From an uncultured Treponema sp. (lineage in GTDB: Bacteria; Spirochaetota; Spirochaetia; Treponematales; Treponemataceae), in contig CALDWC010000075.1 of NCBI GenBank assembly GCA_937923945.1, forward strand, positions 1 through 28,695: a DNA stretch of 28,695 nt. The letters run 5' to 3'. Shown in pieces: positions 7,744 to 15,184 of this stretch. A program made the position numbers and the translations under genes. The first letter of the stretch is position 1. Every line of letters begins with the position of its first letter. The notes below the pieces were generated by a model. That model saw only the letters and a program-made list of their open reading frames with translations. It was not told where the DNA came from and made no database searches.

Positions 7744-8331
7744 TCAAATTGTAATGACCATTCCCTCTTCAATTTCATCGCTGAGAGAGACAGCTTCAAA
7801 TTTCATTTCATCAATCTTTATACTATCACGATTATATAAACCGACATCTATCGTATTAAAGTCCCCTGTTTTCAATATAGTTTTAATCTTCGCACTCGTT
7901 GCTTCCTTGTTTTTTTTCCGCACGGCTTCTTGAATTTTTGCCTTTGTGAGCTGCACGACTTTTATCACCGCATACGATACTCCGACATAGCCGCCTAATC
8001 TCACAACTTGGCTGAATACCATTCCCACAACCCCAAGATCATCAAGCAGCCCAATACCTGGAATCACATCCGGTATGAGGTCAAGCGGACTCACCACATA
8101 AATAAGCCCCCCGATAATCAGTGCCTTGATATGCGTCGGTGTATCGGGCGATTTAAATGTTTCCCACAATGCTTGTATTTTATCCCACACTTTTACCAGC
8201 GGTCCGCGCTTCATTTTTCCTAAATTTTTGCTCACGTTCCGTATATCTTCCGCGCTTGCATTCTTTCCCATATTTTCCGCCATCTTGCAGGCGCGGTCTT
8301 GATCATAACTTTTGCGGTCATTTTCACTCAT
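7744..8331 (-). CDS. DUF1232 (YkvA-like) membrane protein with shared-type C-terminus
   Basis: The DUF1232 core is clear at about residues 67-101: HIKALIIGGLIYVVSPLDLI with PDVIPGIGLLDDLGVV. This segment is hydrophobic and membrane-associated in the family, and a second hydrophobic stretch follows (102-128). The N-terminal 60 residues are charged and helical. The last 48 residues (KTGDFNTIDVGLYNRDSIKI ... SLSDEIEEGMVITI) resemble the CLYNKE ... GDKAMIVL tails in this operon, at lower similarity. The ATG at 8331 is preferred over the GTG at 8337 because GGAG sits five bases before it and would abut the GTG. It is the first gene of the operon. The family's biochemical role is not established. 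A structured repeat begins 24 bases upstream. Confidence 0.85.
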   Translation of the reverse strand: MSENDRKSYDQDRACKMAENMGKNASAEDIRNVSKNLGKMKRGPLVKVWDKIQALWETFKSPDTPTHIKALIIGGLIYVVSPLDLIPDVIPGIGLLDDLGVVGMVFSQVVRLGGYVGVSYAVIKVVQLTKAKIQEAVRKKNKEATSAKIKTILKTGDFNTIDVGLYNRDSIKIDEMKFEAVSLSDEIEEGMVITI

Positions 8332-8354
8332 ATACACTCCTAAAAACTTAATCT

Positions 8355-8656
8355 TTAAGGAAACGCTGATTAAAGGCTTGACGCCGTTTAACAGCGTTTC
8401 CTAATTGTTTCTCAATGTTCAGTATAATAAGGTAGATTCTGAACATTTGCGAAACAATAAATTTTAAAGGTGGGCACTGAAAAATAGTCTCTAAAAACAT
8501 CAGTTTTTAGAGACTTTCCTTAGTCTATTGCGAGTTTTGAAAAATTCATGTAATTGTACGTAAAATTTTTCAAAACTCGACGGGCATCTCTAAAAATCTA
8601 ACCAAGTTTTTAGAGATGCCCTCAATTCGCGATTGAATTAATCAGTGTTTCCTTAA
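8355..8656 (+). repeat. MITE-like structured repeat, copy 2 (full-length, 302 bp)
   Basis: The terminal inverted repeats TTAAGGAAACGCTGATTAA (8355-8373) and its near-exact complement ending at 8656 differ at one base. Inside are stacked hairpins: arms 8487-8498/8503-8514, 8531-8546/8564-8579 (16 bp, perfect) and 8582-8596/8607-8621 (15 bp, perfect). There is also an ATTGTTTC...ATGTTCAG / CTGAACAT...GAAACAAT stem around 8403-8450. No coding capacity is seen, so it would depend on a transposase elsewhere. Both ends finish in TTAA, which may be element tip or target duplication. A TATAAT box at 8423-8428 could act as a -10 element. Confidence 0.85.
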
Positions 8657-8721
8657 GTAATCTTTGAAAAAAAACCCGTATTTAATTCCATTGCTTTTCC
8701 TTTGCTATAAAATATCGTTTT

Positions 8722-8874
8722 TTAAAAAACCACGAGCATAATACAGTTTTTACTTTTACACTTCGGACAACGGGGCGTCGATTCAAAAAGTCCTGTTTTC
8801 GCTTTAAATTCATGTCCGCATTTCAAACATTTGAAAGGAACTTCAACTCCGTTTATCGGCATCATACACATCAT
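8722..8874 (-). CDS. Small zinc-ribbon protein, 50 aa
   Basis: Two CxxC pairs, FKCLKCGHEF (Cys16/Cys19) and PRCPKCKSKNC (Cys36/Cys39), make a compact zinc ribbon like those of the small FmdB/rubredoxin-like regulatory family. The protein starts MMCMMPINGVEVPFKCLKCG and ends CIMLVVF. Several ATGs in a row (8874, 8871, 8865, 8862) follow GAGGTGGT, so the exact start is open. An extended -10 promoter sits about 20 bases upstream, which supports real expression. It lies between recO and the repeat copy upstream of the AAA+ operon, on the same strand as both. Its role is unknown; metal binding is inferred from the cysteines. Confidence 0.72.
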   Translation of the reverse strand: MMCMMPINGVEVPFKCLKCGHEFKAKTGLFESTPRCPKCKSKNCIMLVVF

Positions 8875-8899
8875 ACCACCTCACCATTTTTACTGTTTC

Positions 8900-8908
8900 A
8901 GTATATCA
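8900..8908 (-). promoter_or_regulatory. Extended -10 promoter for the zinc-ribbon gene
   Basis: On the minus strand TGATATACT reads as an extended -10 (TG-n-TATACT, box at 8900-8905). No good -35 is visible, which is normal for extended -10 promoters. The start point near 8893 would leave a leader of about 20 bases containing GAGGTG. Confidence 0.5.
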
Positions 8909-8914
8909 CATCCT

Positions 8915-8935
8915 CTCCGACAAATAGCGTCGGAG
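8915..8935. repeat. 7-bp GC-rich hairpin upstream of the zinc-ribbon promoter
   Basis: CTCCGAC (8915-8921) pairs with GTCGGAG (8929-8935) across AAATAGC. It lies between the recO stop (8991) and the promoter at 8900. No U-run follows on the minus strand, so it is a poor intrinsic terminator for recO. It may be an operator where the -35 would be. Confidence 0.4.
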
Positions 8936-8990
8936 TAAAAAAAGTTTTTATCTTTTTTCCCTCATTGCTTACCTCATTCCAAGCCATTCG

Positions 8991-9740
8991 CTAAATAATT
9001 CCGGCTTCGAGCGTTTTGAGTTTGCCACCGGCTAACTGTTGAATTGAAAAAAATAAAAAATCCCGAAGCTCCCGCTCCGACGGCGGAGAAAGTCTCTTTT
9101 TCCGTGATATACCCGGCGGCTCGGTGATAACACTTGTCAAAAAGTTTCGAGATTCACCGGAAAGCGGAAAAAAATCACTTCCGGGCTTCCCCGCACATTC
9201 ATCGCACAGAACATCGCCGTTTTGACTGTGAACGTAAAGCGTTTTAGACGCATCCGTAAATTTTTTTTCACACGAAGAACAGCATTCTAACGAAGGCGCC
9301 ACCCCGGACGAAACGAGTACCCGCCACAAAAAACGCAACACTGCGAGCCGGCATGCCTCATCGCTTGACACGGCGATTCCGTCGAAAAAAGCATCTACCA
9401 ACACAAAACTAATCGTGCCGTGAATTTTCAAGGTTAATTCACTTGCAAGTCCTGCACACCACAGACGTATTAAACTTTCGGAAAGTCCCGCCCGCACTGC
9501 CGTTGTATGAAAATCGATGACTTTATAGGTTTTGGTAACCGGATTGTAGTACACCCACAAGGTGCCGCTTTGAAATTGTGTCAGCCCGTAATTTTTTTTG
9601 CTTTTGCGTAGTCCGTAAAAAAAAGCCGGAATCAGTTTTGACGAGCCACCGTCATCCACAAGGAAATGTACCATCGCATGTCCCTCTCCGGATTTGGAAA
9701 TTTTTAAGACGACGGCAGGATAGGATTCGTTCCGTTGCAT
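8991..9740 (-). CDS. recO: DNA repair protein RecO
   Basis: RecO helps load RecA onto SSB-coated single-stranded DNA with RecR in the RecFOR pathway and anneals complementary strands. The N-terminal half has the OB-fold pattern (YPAVVLKISKSGEGHAMVHF). The middle carries the four-cysteine zinc motif of many RecO proteins, CCSSC (153-157) and CDEC (179-182). The C-terminal helical region ends FFSIQQLAGGKLKTLEAGI. The length of 249 aa is typical. Its ATG overlaps the stop of the upstream TPR gene (TGATG), so the two are translationally coupled. Assignment rests on fold pattern, zinc motif and length. Confidence 0.85.
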   Translation of the reverse strand: MQRNESYPAVVLKISKSGEGHAMVHFLVDDGGSSKLIPAFFYGLRKSKKNYGLTQFQSGTLWVYYNPVTKTYKVIDFHTTAVRAGLSESLIRLWCAGLASELTLKIHGTISFVLVDAFFDGIAVSSDEACRLAVLRFLWRVLVSSGVAPSLECCSSCEKKFTDASKTLYVHSQNGDVLCDECAGKPGSDFFPLSGESRNFLTSVITEPPGISRKKRLSPPSERELRDFLFFSIQQLAGGKLKTLEAGII

Positions 9741-10384
9741 CAGCTTTGCAGCCGCTTTAACGCGGCAACTGCATCCGCCTGATTCGGCACAAGCCGCAGT
9801 ACGCGATTATACGCTTCAATCGCCCCGGCTTTATTTTCAACCGCTTCACGCATTGCTGCCAACCGCAGCCACCACAAACTCATCGAAGGTTCAAAATGCA
9901 CCGCTGCGGTGTAAGCAATTTCCGCTTTGTTATACTGTTTCCGCAAACGATAAATTTCCGCCTCAAAAAAATACGCAACGCTCGCGCGGTTATCATTCGG
10001 TGCAAGATTAATATATCGTTGCATTTGTGCCAAACATGCGTCAAACTGATTCAAATAAAAAAGCGCTTCCCCCATCGTTTCAATAATGCGGGCATCTTCC
10101 CTGATGTTCAAAGCCTGCTTGCACACGCTCACCGTTTCGGAGTATTTTTTAAGCCGGTACAGTGACCAAGTATACACTGCATAGGAATCCATATTATTCG
10201 GGGTTACCGCCAACTCATCGAGACATATTTTAATCGCAATATTGTACGACTTTGCCGCATCTTCCGTTCTCCCCTTTGCATCCAAATCGCGCCCGTTAAA
10301 ATAATACTTCAGCGCATCTGGTTTCGGTTGGGCAAAAAGCATCGATGAACACAACCATATAAATAAAAAAAGATTTTTTCTCAT
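9740..10384 (-). CDS. Secreted TPR-repeat protein, 214 aa
   Basis: A signal peptide (MRKNLFLFIWLCSSMLFAQ) is followed by four to five TPR units, for example YYFNGRDLDAKGRTEDAAKS, YRLKKYSETVSVCKQALNIR and AGAIEAYNRVLRLVPNQADA. The ATG at 10384 is preferred to the GTG at 10390 because AGGA is about eight bases before it. It follows dut by 10 bases and shares the TGATG overlap with recO, giving a dut-TPR-recO operon. It should act in the periplasm as a scaffold; the partner is unknown. Confidence 0.82.
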   Translation of the reverse strand: MRKNLFLFIWLCSSMLFAQPKPDALKYYFNGRDLDAKGRTEDAAKSYNIAIKICLDELAVTPNNMDSYAVYTWSLYRLKKYSETVSVCKQALNIREDARIIETMGEALFYLNQFDACLAQMQRYINLAPNDNRASVAYFFEAEIYRLRKQYNKAEIAYTAAVHFEPSMSLWWLRLAAMREAVENKAGAIEAYNRVLRLVPNQADAVAALKRLQS

Positions 10385-10394
10385 TTTCACTTTC

Positions 10395-10853
10395 CTATAT
10401 CATACCGGTTGAACCGTATCCGCCTGCTCCGCGAATCGTTGCATCAAGCTCATCCGTTATTTGAAAATCGGCACGAGCAACGCGGGCTAAAACCACTTGC
10501 GCAATCCGCTCTCCGTTTTTTATCGTAAAAGCAGCATCGCCGAAATTCACAAGCAAAACCGAAAGTTCGCCGCGGTAATCGCTGTCAATCGTGCCGGGTG
10601 TATTTAACACGGTAATGCCGTACTTTAATGCAAGTCCCGAACGCGGTCGAAGCTGTAATTCATACCCGGCAGGGATTTGTACGGAAATACCGGTCGGAAT
10701 CAACGCGCGCTGAAACGGCTGCAACACCACCGGTTCGGACAAAAGCGCACACACATCCGCCCCTGCAGCCCCGTCCGTTTGGTAAGCAGGGAGTTTAGCG
10801 CCCGCCCGCAGCACGGAAAATACACGTACCGATGCAATTAGTTTTTCATCCAT
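10395..10853 (-). CDS. dut: dUTP diphosphatase (dUTPase)
   Basis: This enzyme hydrolyses dUTP to dUMP and pyrophosphate, keeping uracil out of DNA and supplying dTMP synthesis. All five motifs of the trimeric family are present in order: AGADVCA (30-36), PRSGLALKYGI (70-80), NTPGTIDSDYRGEL (84-97, with the catalytic Asp in TIDSD), GERIAQVVL (114-122) and the glycine-rich RGAGGYGSTG tail (141-150). At 152 aa it is full length. It is the first gene of the dut-TPR-recO operon and is divergent from murG. The ribosome site before the ATG is weak (GGTACAGTACTGAT). Confidence 0.96.
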   Translation of the reverse strand: MDEKLIASVRVFSVLRAGAKLPAYQTDGAAGADVCALLSEPVVLQPFQRALIPTGISVQIPAGYELQLRPRSGLALKYGITVLNTPGTIDSDYRGELSVLLVNFGDAAFTIKNGERIAQVVLARVARADFQITDELDATIRGAGGYGSTGMI

Positions 10854-10928
10854 ATCAGTACTGTACCGGAAACAAAAAAAAAGTCAATGGTGCTGCGGAG
10901 TTTTATTAGTGCACATCGTTTTTTCTTC

Positions 10929-10957
10929 TTGAAGTAAAGTTCGTTTTTTGATACACT
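10929..10957 (+). promoter_or_regulatory. Sigma-70-type promoter of murG, near-leaderless
   Basis: TTGAAG (10929-10934) and TACACT (10952-10957) are separated by exactly 17 bases. The murG ATG is only 11 bases after the -10 box, so the predicted leader is about 4 bases and no Shine-Dalgarno is present. Confidence 0.55.
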
Positions 10958-10968
10958 ACTAAAAAGTT

Positions 10969-12132
10969 ATGAAAATTATTTTTACCGGAGGCGGAACGGC
11001 AGGGCATATTTTTCCGGGACTTGCCGTTATCGAAGAGCTACATATGCTCGCCCAAGAAAACCATGAGCCGATCGAAGTGATGTGGATCGGTTCAAAAAAA
11101 GAAAATGAACAAAAATTGGTCGAAAGCTATGGGGTTCCGTTTTACCGCATCCCAACAGGTAAACTGCGCCGCTATTTCAGTTTGCAAAACGTGCTGGACT
11201 TTTTCAAAGTAATTGGCGGCATTATAAAATCGTTTAGGCTCCTCGGTAAATTAAAACCGGATTTAATTTTTTCCAAAGGCGGTTTTGTTGCCGTACCGCC
11301 GTGCATTGCCGCAAAAATACTGCGTATTCCGATCATAACGCACGAATCGGATTTTTCACCGGGGTTGACGACAAAAATCACCTCAAAGTTTGCAACAAAA
11401 ATTTTTGTATCCTACACCGATACGATCTCACAATTCCCGCCCGATATACGCACTCGATGTGTGTATACCGGTAATCCGGTGCGGAAAATATTTTACACGG
11501 CTTCCGCCGAATACGGAAAAGCGTTTTTAAGTTTTCCGTACGCCGAACCGGAAAACGCAAACAAAAAAATTTTATTGGTTATCGGCGGAAGTTTGGGTGC
11601 AAAACAAATTAACGATTTAGTTCTTGCAAATATTGTGCTGTTGTGTGAAAATTTTTTTGTGGTACATCAATTGGGTGCGGCGAACTTTTCGCAGCACACG
11701 GAAATTGAAGCCGCACTTGCAAAAAAAGCTCCGCAGCTGTTGGCATCATATAAGCCTTTTGATTTTATCGGCAATGAAATGCCGCACTTACTCGCCGCAG
11801 CTGACCTCGTAGTATCGCGCGCCGGAGCAAATTCACTGTGGGAAATTATTTCACAGCACAAGCCGAGCCTGTTAATTCCGCTCAGTGCGGGAAGCTCGCG
11901 CGGTGATCAACTTGAAAATGCGGAATTTTTTGCAAAGGCGCATTGTGCGGAAGTACTCGACGGTGAACAAGTAACGCCGGAAAATTTTTTGCACACGCTG
12001 CTTTTGATTTCAAACGATGAAACAAAACGGCAAACAATGATTGACGCAACGAAAAAGATATTGCCGGAACCCGCCGCACAAAAAATTGCGGAATCAATCG
12101 TTATGGTATTGAAAGGAGAAAACAATGAGTAA
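10969..12132 (+). CDS. murG: UDP-GlcNAc:lipid I N-acetylglucosaminyltransferase MurG
   Basis: MurG transfers GlcNAc to lipid I on the inner face of the cytoplasmic membrane, making lipid II for peptidoglycan. The protein begins with the family's glycine loop IIFTGGGTAGHIFPGLAVIE and continues with FSKGGFVAVPPCIAA, ITHESDFSPGLTTK and YTGNPVRKIF. The second Rossmann half has LLVIGGSLGAKQIN, then ADLVVSRAGANSLWEI and the uridine-contact region SSRGDQLENAEFFAK. At 387 aa it is slightly long for the family. It starts a plus-strand cluster with cvpA, the delta'-like gene and a histidine kinase, and overlaps cvpA by eight bases. Transcription is likely from the promoter at 10929-10957. Confidence 0.97.
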   Translation: MKIIFTGGGTAGHIFPGLAVIEELHMLAQENHEPIEVMWIGSKKENEQKLVESYGVPFYRIPTGKLRRYFSLQNVLDFFKVIGGIIKSFRLLGKLKPDLIFSKGGFVAVPPCIAAKILRIPIITHESDFSPGLTTKITSKFATKIFVSYTDTISQFPPDIRTRCVYTGNPVRKIFYTASAEYGKAFLSFPYAEPENANKKILLVIGGSLGAKQINDLVLANIVLLCENFFVVHQLGAANFSQHTEIEAALAKKAPQLLASYKPFDFIGNEMPHLLAAADLVVSRAGANSLWEIISQHKPSLLIPLSAGSSRGDQLENAEFFAKAHCAEVLDGEQVTPENFLHTLLLISNDETKRQTMIDATKKILPEPAAQKIAESIVMVLKGENNE

Positions 12133-12595
12133 TTTTAATGTGCTCGATATTATTTTTATGGTTGTTTCCGCCTTTGTGATTATTCGTGCAACGATACGGG
12201 GATTTTTAGACCAAGTTTTTTCTACGGTAAGTTTAGTCGGTTCGTTTATAATTGCAATTTTATTTTATAAAGATGCGGCGATTTTTTTATTGCAGTTTTT
12301 TGATTTAAAAAATTTTCAGCCGATTATTGCATTTTTAATTTTGTTTTTGGTTACTTACCTCATCGTAAAAATTATTCAGCTTTTTGTTTCGGGTATTTTA
12401 AAAAGTGCAACTATCTCAAGTTTTGACAAAGCGCTCGGTTTTTTTTTAGGAGTTGTTAAAGCGTTCGTGATTATTTTTATCGTAATTTTTATCTTTGAAA
12501 AATTACCAATTAATGCTTTCGATAATCTTTTACGCGAAAGTTATATTGCCCGTTTTATTATGGGAGCCGCAATAATTTTAGTTAAAAGTAGATAA
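12125..12595 (+). CDS. cvpA: CvpA-family membrane protein
   Basis: This is a 156-aa integral membrane protein with four predicted spans (about residues 6-22, 32-48, 66-88 and 104-125). It carries the CvpA pattern: an N-terminal NVLDIIFMVVSAFVIIRATI and RGFLDQVFSTVSLVG, then the central SSFDKALGFFLGVVKAFVII. CvpA proteins are linked to colicin V export in E. coli and to envelope integrity elsewhere; the mechanism is unsettled. It starts inside the murG stop (ATGAGTAA overlap) with AAAGGAG upstream, so coupling to murG is likely. The same gene pair is known in T. pallidum (from memory). Confidence 0.88.
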   Translation: MSNFNVLDIIFMVVSAFVIIRATIRGFLDQVFSTVSLVGSFIIAILFYKDAAIFLLQFFDLKNFQPIIAFLILFLVTYLIVKIIQLFVSGILKSATISSFDKALGFFLGVVKAFVIIFIVIFIFEKLPINAFDNLLRESYIARFIMGAAIILVKSR

Positions 12596-12598
12596 ACT

Positions 12599-13864
12599 AT
12601 GTTTGAAAATATTATCAATCAAAGTGCCATTCCGTATATTTTGGAAGATGTTCAAAATCAAAAAGTACCGCATTCAATTTTATTTGCCGGACCGGAAAAC
12701 TCTGCAAAGATGACAACAGCACTGGAACTTGCCCGCGTTATGTCATGCGAACAGCACGGTGAATGGACGTGTGCTTGCAAGTCCTGTATCGGAATGCGCG
12801 CAATGAGTAACGTTGATTTTTTAATTTTAGGTTCGCGTGATTTAACAAGTGAAATTAAAGCAAGTGCCGAAACTTTTTTGAAAGTACAAAGCGCCGGAAG
12901 TCATTTTCTTTTTTCGCGGGCGGTAAAAAAATTACTGATTCGCTTTGATCCGCGTTTGTGGGATTCGGATGAAACCCGCTTTATAAAAGCAAGCCCGCTC
13001 GTGTACGACACAAGTCAACTTTTGAATGAAGTGCAAACGATGCTGGAAAAAGAAAATACCGATAAGCTGCGCAGCACGGTCGATAAAATTATTGAACTTA
13101 CCGATAAAATTCAAAATACGTGTATGTATGAAACAATTCCGGTTAATCAAGTCCGAAAAGCGACTTCATGGATTCGGCTCGCACCGACAGGACGCTTTAA
13201 ATTTTTAATCATCGAAAACGCGGAAAAGATGCAAGAGTCCGCACGTGCTGCATTTTTAAAAATTTTAGAAGAGCCGCCGCAGTATGCATTTTTTATTTTG
13301 ACAACAACGCGACAGGCAGCGATTATGCAAACAATTCTTTCCCGTGTCCGCCGCTATACATTTTTAGCGCGTGATGCGGAAACGGAGCGGCAAATTGTAA
13401 CCCGCGTTTTTCACGATGAACTTCCGAACCATCTTGATTCTGATAAAATTCTCAATCAGTATTTTCAAAAATTTTTACCGGTCGCTTTCGAGCACATTAA
13501 AGCGGCGGCTTTAGACTTTTGGAATTGCACATTCCGTAATTATGCAGCGCCCGATTGTAGAAAACTGAGTACGATTAAAAACTTTATCGAACGACAAAAT
13601 ACCGATGAAGTAAAAACAATTTCGCAAATTATCAATTCGCTTGATAAGGGCAAAAATCCTGCGGTGTTCAAAATTTTGCTGGAGCAAATTGTAGCGGTTT
13701 TACAGGTTGTATTGAACACGGAAAATAATTTTACGGCGTTTGAAATTGAGGATATACATAAAACATCGAATATTATTTTAAAGTGGAAAAATGCAAACAG
13801 TATTTATAACCTTTCCGAACAAGCGATTTTGGAAAGTATCGCGATGGAGATAACCGCACTGTAA
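12599..13864 (+). CDS. holB: DNA polymerase III delta'-like clamp-loader subunit
   Basis: The AAA+ clamp-loader layout is visible: HSILFAGPENSAKMTTALEL at the P-loop position (residues 25-44), a zinc-binding cysteine set (C50, C58, C60, C63), and FKFLIIENAEKMQESARAAF followed by LKILEEPPQYAFFILTTTRQ as Walker B and sensor region. LSRVRRYTF stands where the SRC motif is usual. The P-loop lacks the canonical GxxGxGKT lysine-threonine pattern, as expected for a delta' stator that does not bind ATP. At 421 aa it is longer than E. coli HolB, with an inserted helical stretch at about 90-190. It lies 3 bases after cvpA and its TAA overlaps the kinase ATG (TAATG). Confidence 0.82.
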   Translation: MFENIINQSAIPYILEDVQNQKVPHSILFAGPENSAKMTTALELARVMSCEQHGEWTCACKSCIGMRAMSNVDFLILGSRDLTSEIKASAETFLKVQSAGSHFLFSRAVKKLLIRFDPRLWDSDETRFIKASPLVYDTSQLLNEVQTMLEKENTDKLRSTVDKIIELTDKIQNTCMYETIPVNQVRKATSWIRLAPTGRFKFLIIENAEKMQESARAAFLKILEEPPQYAFFILTTTRQAAIMQTILSRVRRYTFLARDAETERQIVTRVFHDELPNHLDSDKILNQYFQKFLPVAFEHIKAAALDFWNCTFRNYAAPDCRKLSTIKNFIERQNTDEVKTISQIINSLDKGKNPAVFKILLEQIVAVLQVVLNTENNFTAFEIEDIHKTSNIILKWKNANSIYNLSEQAILESIAMEITAL

Positions 13865-15051
13865 TGCGTGAATTTTTTTTAAGCTCAATGAAGCGCGTCA
13901 ATCGAATGAACGAAGAGCAGTTACGCACGCTTCTGCATACGTTTAGTGAAGAGTATTCGCTTTTTGAAGCGATGATGGATTCGCTCGATGACGGTTTAAT
14001 TTTACTCGACAAAAATAATTTTATTGTCAAAACCAATCGTTCCGCTGAACGGATTTTAGGAACGCGATTGACAAATATCCAAGAAACGGAATTGTGGGAT
14101 TGCATTGACTGCAGAAAAATTTCGCAGTTTATCAAAAATGTAATTAAAAATGAAGAAACAACAAAAAATGAAACATTTATTTTAACTAATTCCGGTATCA
14201 ATATAAAATATGTTGAAGTTTCAATTTTACCGCTGGTATCCCAAAAAAAAATTATTGGAAATATTGTTATATTAAAAGATGTTACCAAGGAAAAGCATGC
14301 GGAAATAAAAAGACATCGTTTGGAAAGTTTAGCAAGTTTAACAAATGCAGCAGCAAGCATTGCGCACGAAATTAAAAATCCGCTCGGAGCGATGAGTATC
14401 CATATACAGCTGTTGATGAAAAAGCTCCAAGCATTGTCGTTGGATGATTCTACACATGAAAAAATTTTTAGACACATTAATGTGATCAACGAAGAAATAG
14501 AAAATTTAAATAAAACCGTTGTTGACTTTTTGTTTGCCGTTCGTCCGATTAAATTTACATTTGATAATGTCGATGTGAATGAGCTTTTAAAAAATGTAAT
14601 TCAACTCTATGCGCCTGATTTTAAAAATGCAAATATTGAAGTAAAAATAACACAGGATAAACAGGTGCAAAATATTTGGGGCGATGAACGTTTTTTACGA
14701 CAAGCGTTTACCAATGTGATTACCAATGCAAAGTACGCTATGCCAAACGGCGGTAAACTTTTTATTACCACGTACCAAAAAGAAAATTTTTTGTTTATAA
14801 AATTTGAAGACACCGGTACCGGAATTTCCGAAGAAAATATCCATAAAATTTTTGAACCTTATTTTACGACAAAGGCGACGGGAACGGGGCTTGGACTGAC
14901 ACTGACTTACAAAGTGATTAAAGAACACGGCGGCGATATTTTTGTGAATTCAAAAAAGAATGAAGGGACGACTTTTATTTTTAGTTTGCCGATTTTACAA
15001 AAAAACGAAAAACTGTTGCTCGAATCTCCCGGAACAAAACCGTCAGAGTAG
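13864..15051 (+). CDS. PAS-domain sensor histidine kinase (AtoS/NtrB-like)
   Basis: There is no signal peptide or membrane span, so this is a soluble sensor. A PAS domain lies at about residues 34-145 (MDSLDDGLILLDKNNFIVKT ... VILKDVTKEKHAE) and includes WDCIDC, a cysteine pair that may bind metal or sense redox (inference). The H-box is SIAHEIKNPLGAM with His168. The catalytic domain has the N-box FTNVITNAKYAM (Asn287), G1 DTGTGI (315-320), the F-box FEPYFTTKATGT and G2 GTGLGL (339-344). It overlaps the delta' gene by one base. In T. pallidum the equivalent kinase (TP0520) is followed by an AtoC-type regulator (from memory). Here an alkaline phosphatase follows and no receiver gene lies in the window. 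Confidence 0.93.
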   Translation: MREFFLSSMKRVNRMNEEQLRTLLHTFSEEYSLFEAMMDSLDDGLILLDKNNFIVKTNRSAERILGTRLTNIQETELWDCIDCRKISQFIKNVIKNEETTKNETFILTNSGINIKYVEVSILPLVSQKKIIGNIVILKDVTKEKHAEIKRHRLESLASLTNAAASIAHEIKNPLGAMSIHIQLLMKKLQALSLDDSTHEKIFRHINVINEEIENLNKTVVDFLFAVRPIKFTFDNVDVNELLKNVIQLYAPDFKNANIEVKITQDKQVQNIWGDERFLRQAFTNVITNAKYAMPNGGKLFITTYQKENFLFIKFEDTGTGISEENIHKIFEPYFTTKATGTGLGLTLTYKVIKEHGGDIFVNSKKNEGTTFIFSLPILQKNEKLLLESPGTKPSE

Positions 15052-15184
15052 ACCAAATAATATCATAGCTTAAAAAAATTTACAAAACTTTTACTGAAGT
15101 ATCATATATTTTTTACTTTACATGGCTATAGTTCCAAAAGAAAAGATTGCGTGAAAAATGAAGCAAACTTTTCAAGGAGTTACT

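Noticed and set aside
12690..12720. Missing Walker A lysine in the clamp-loader gene
   Set aside because: Delta' subunits are often non-ATPase members of the clamp loader, so this is expected and not a defect.
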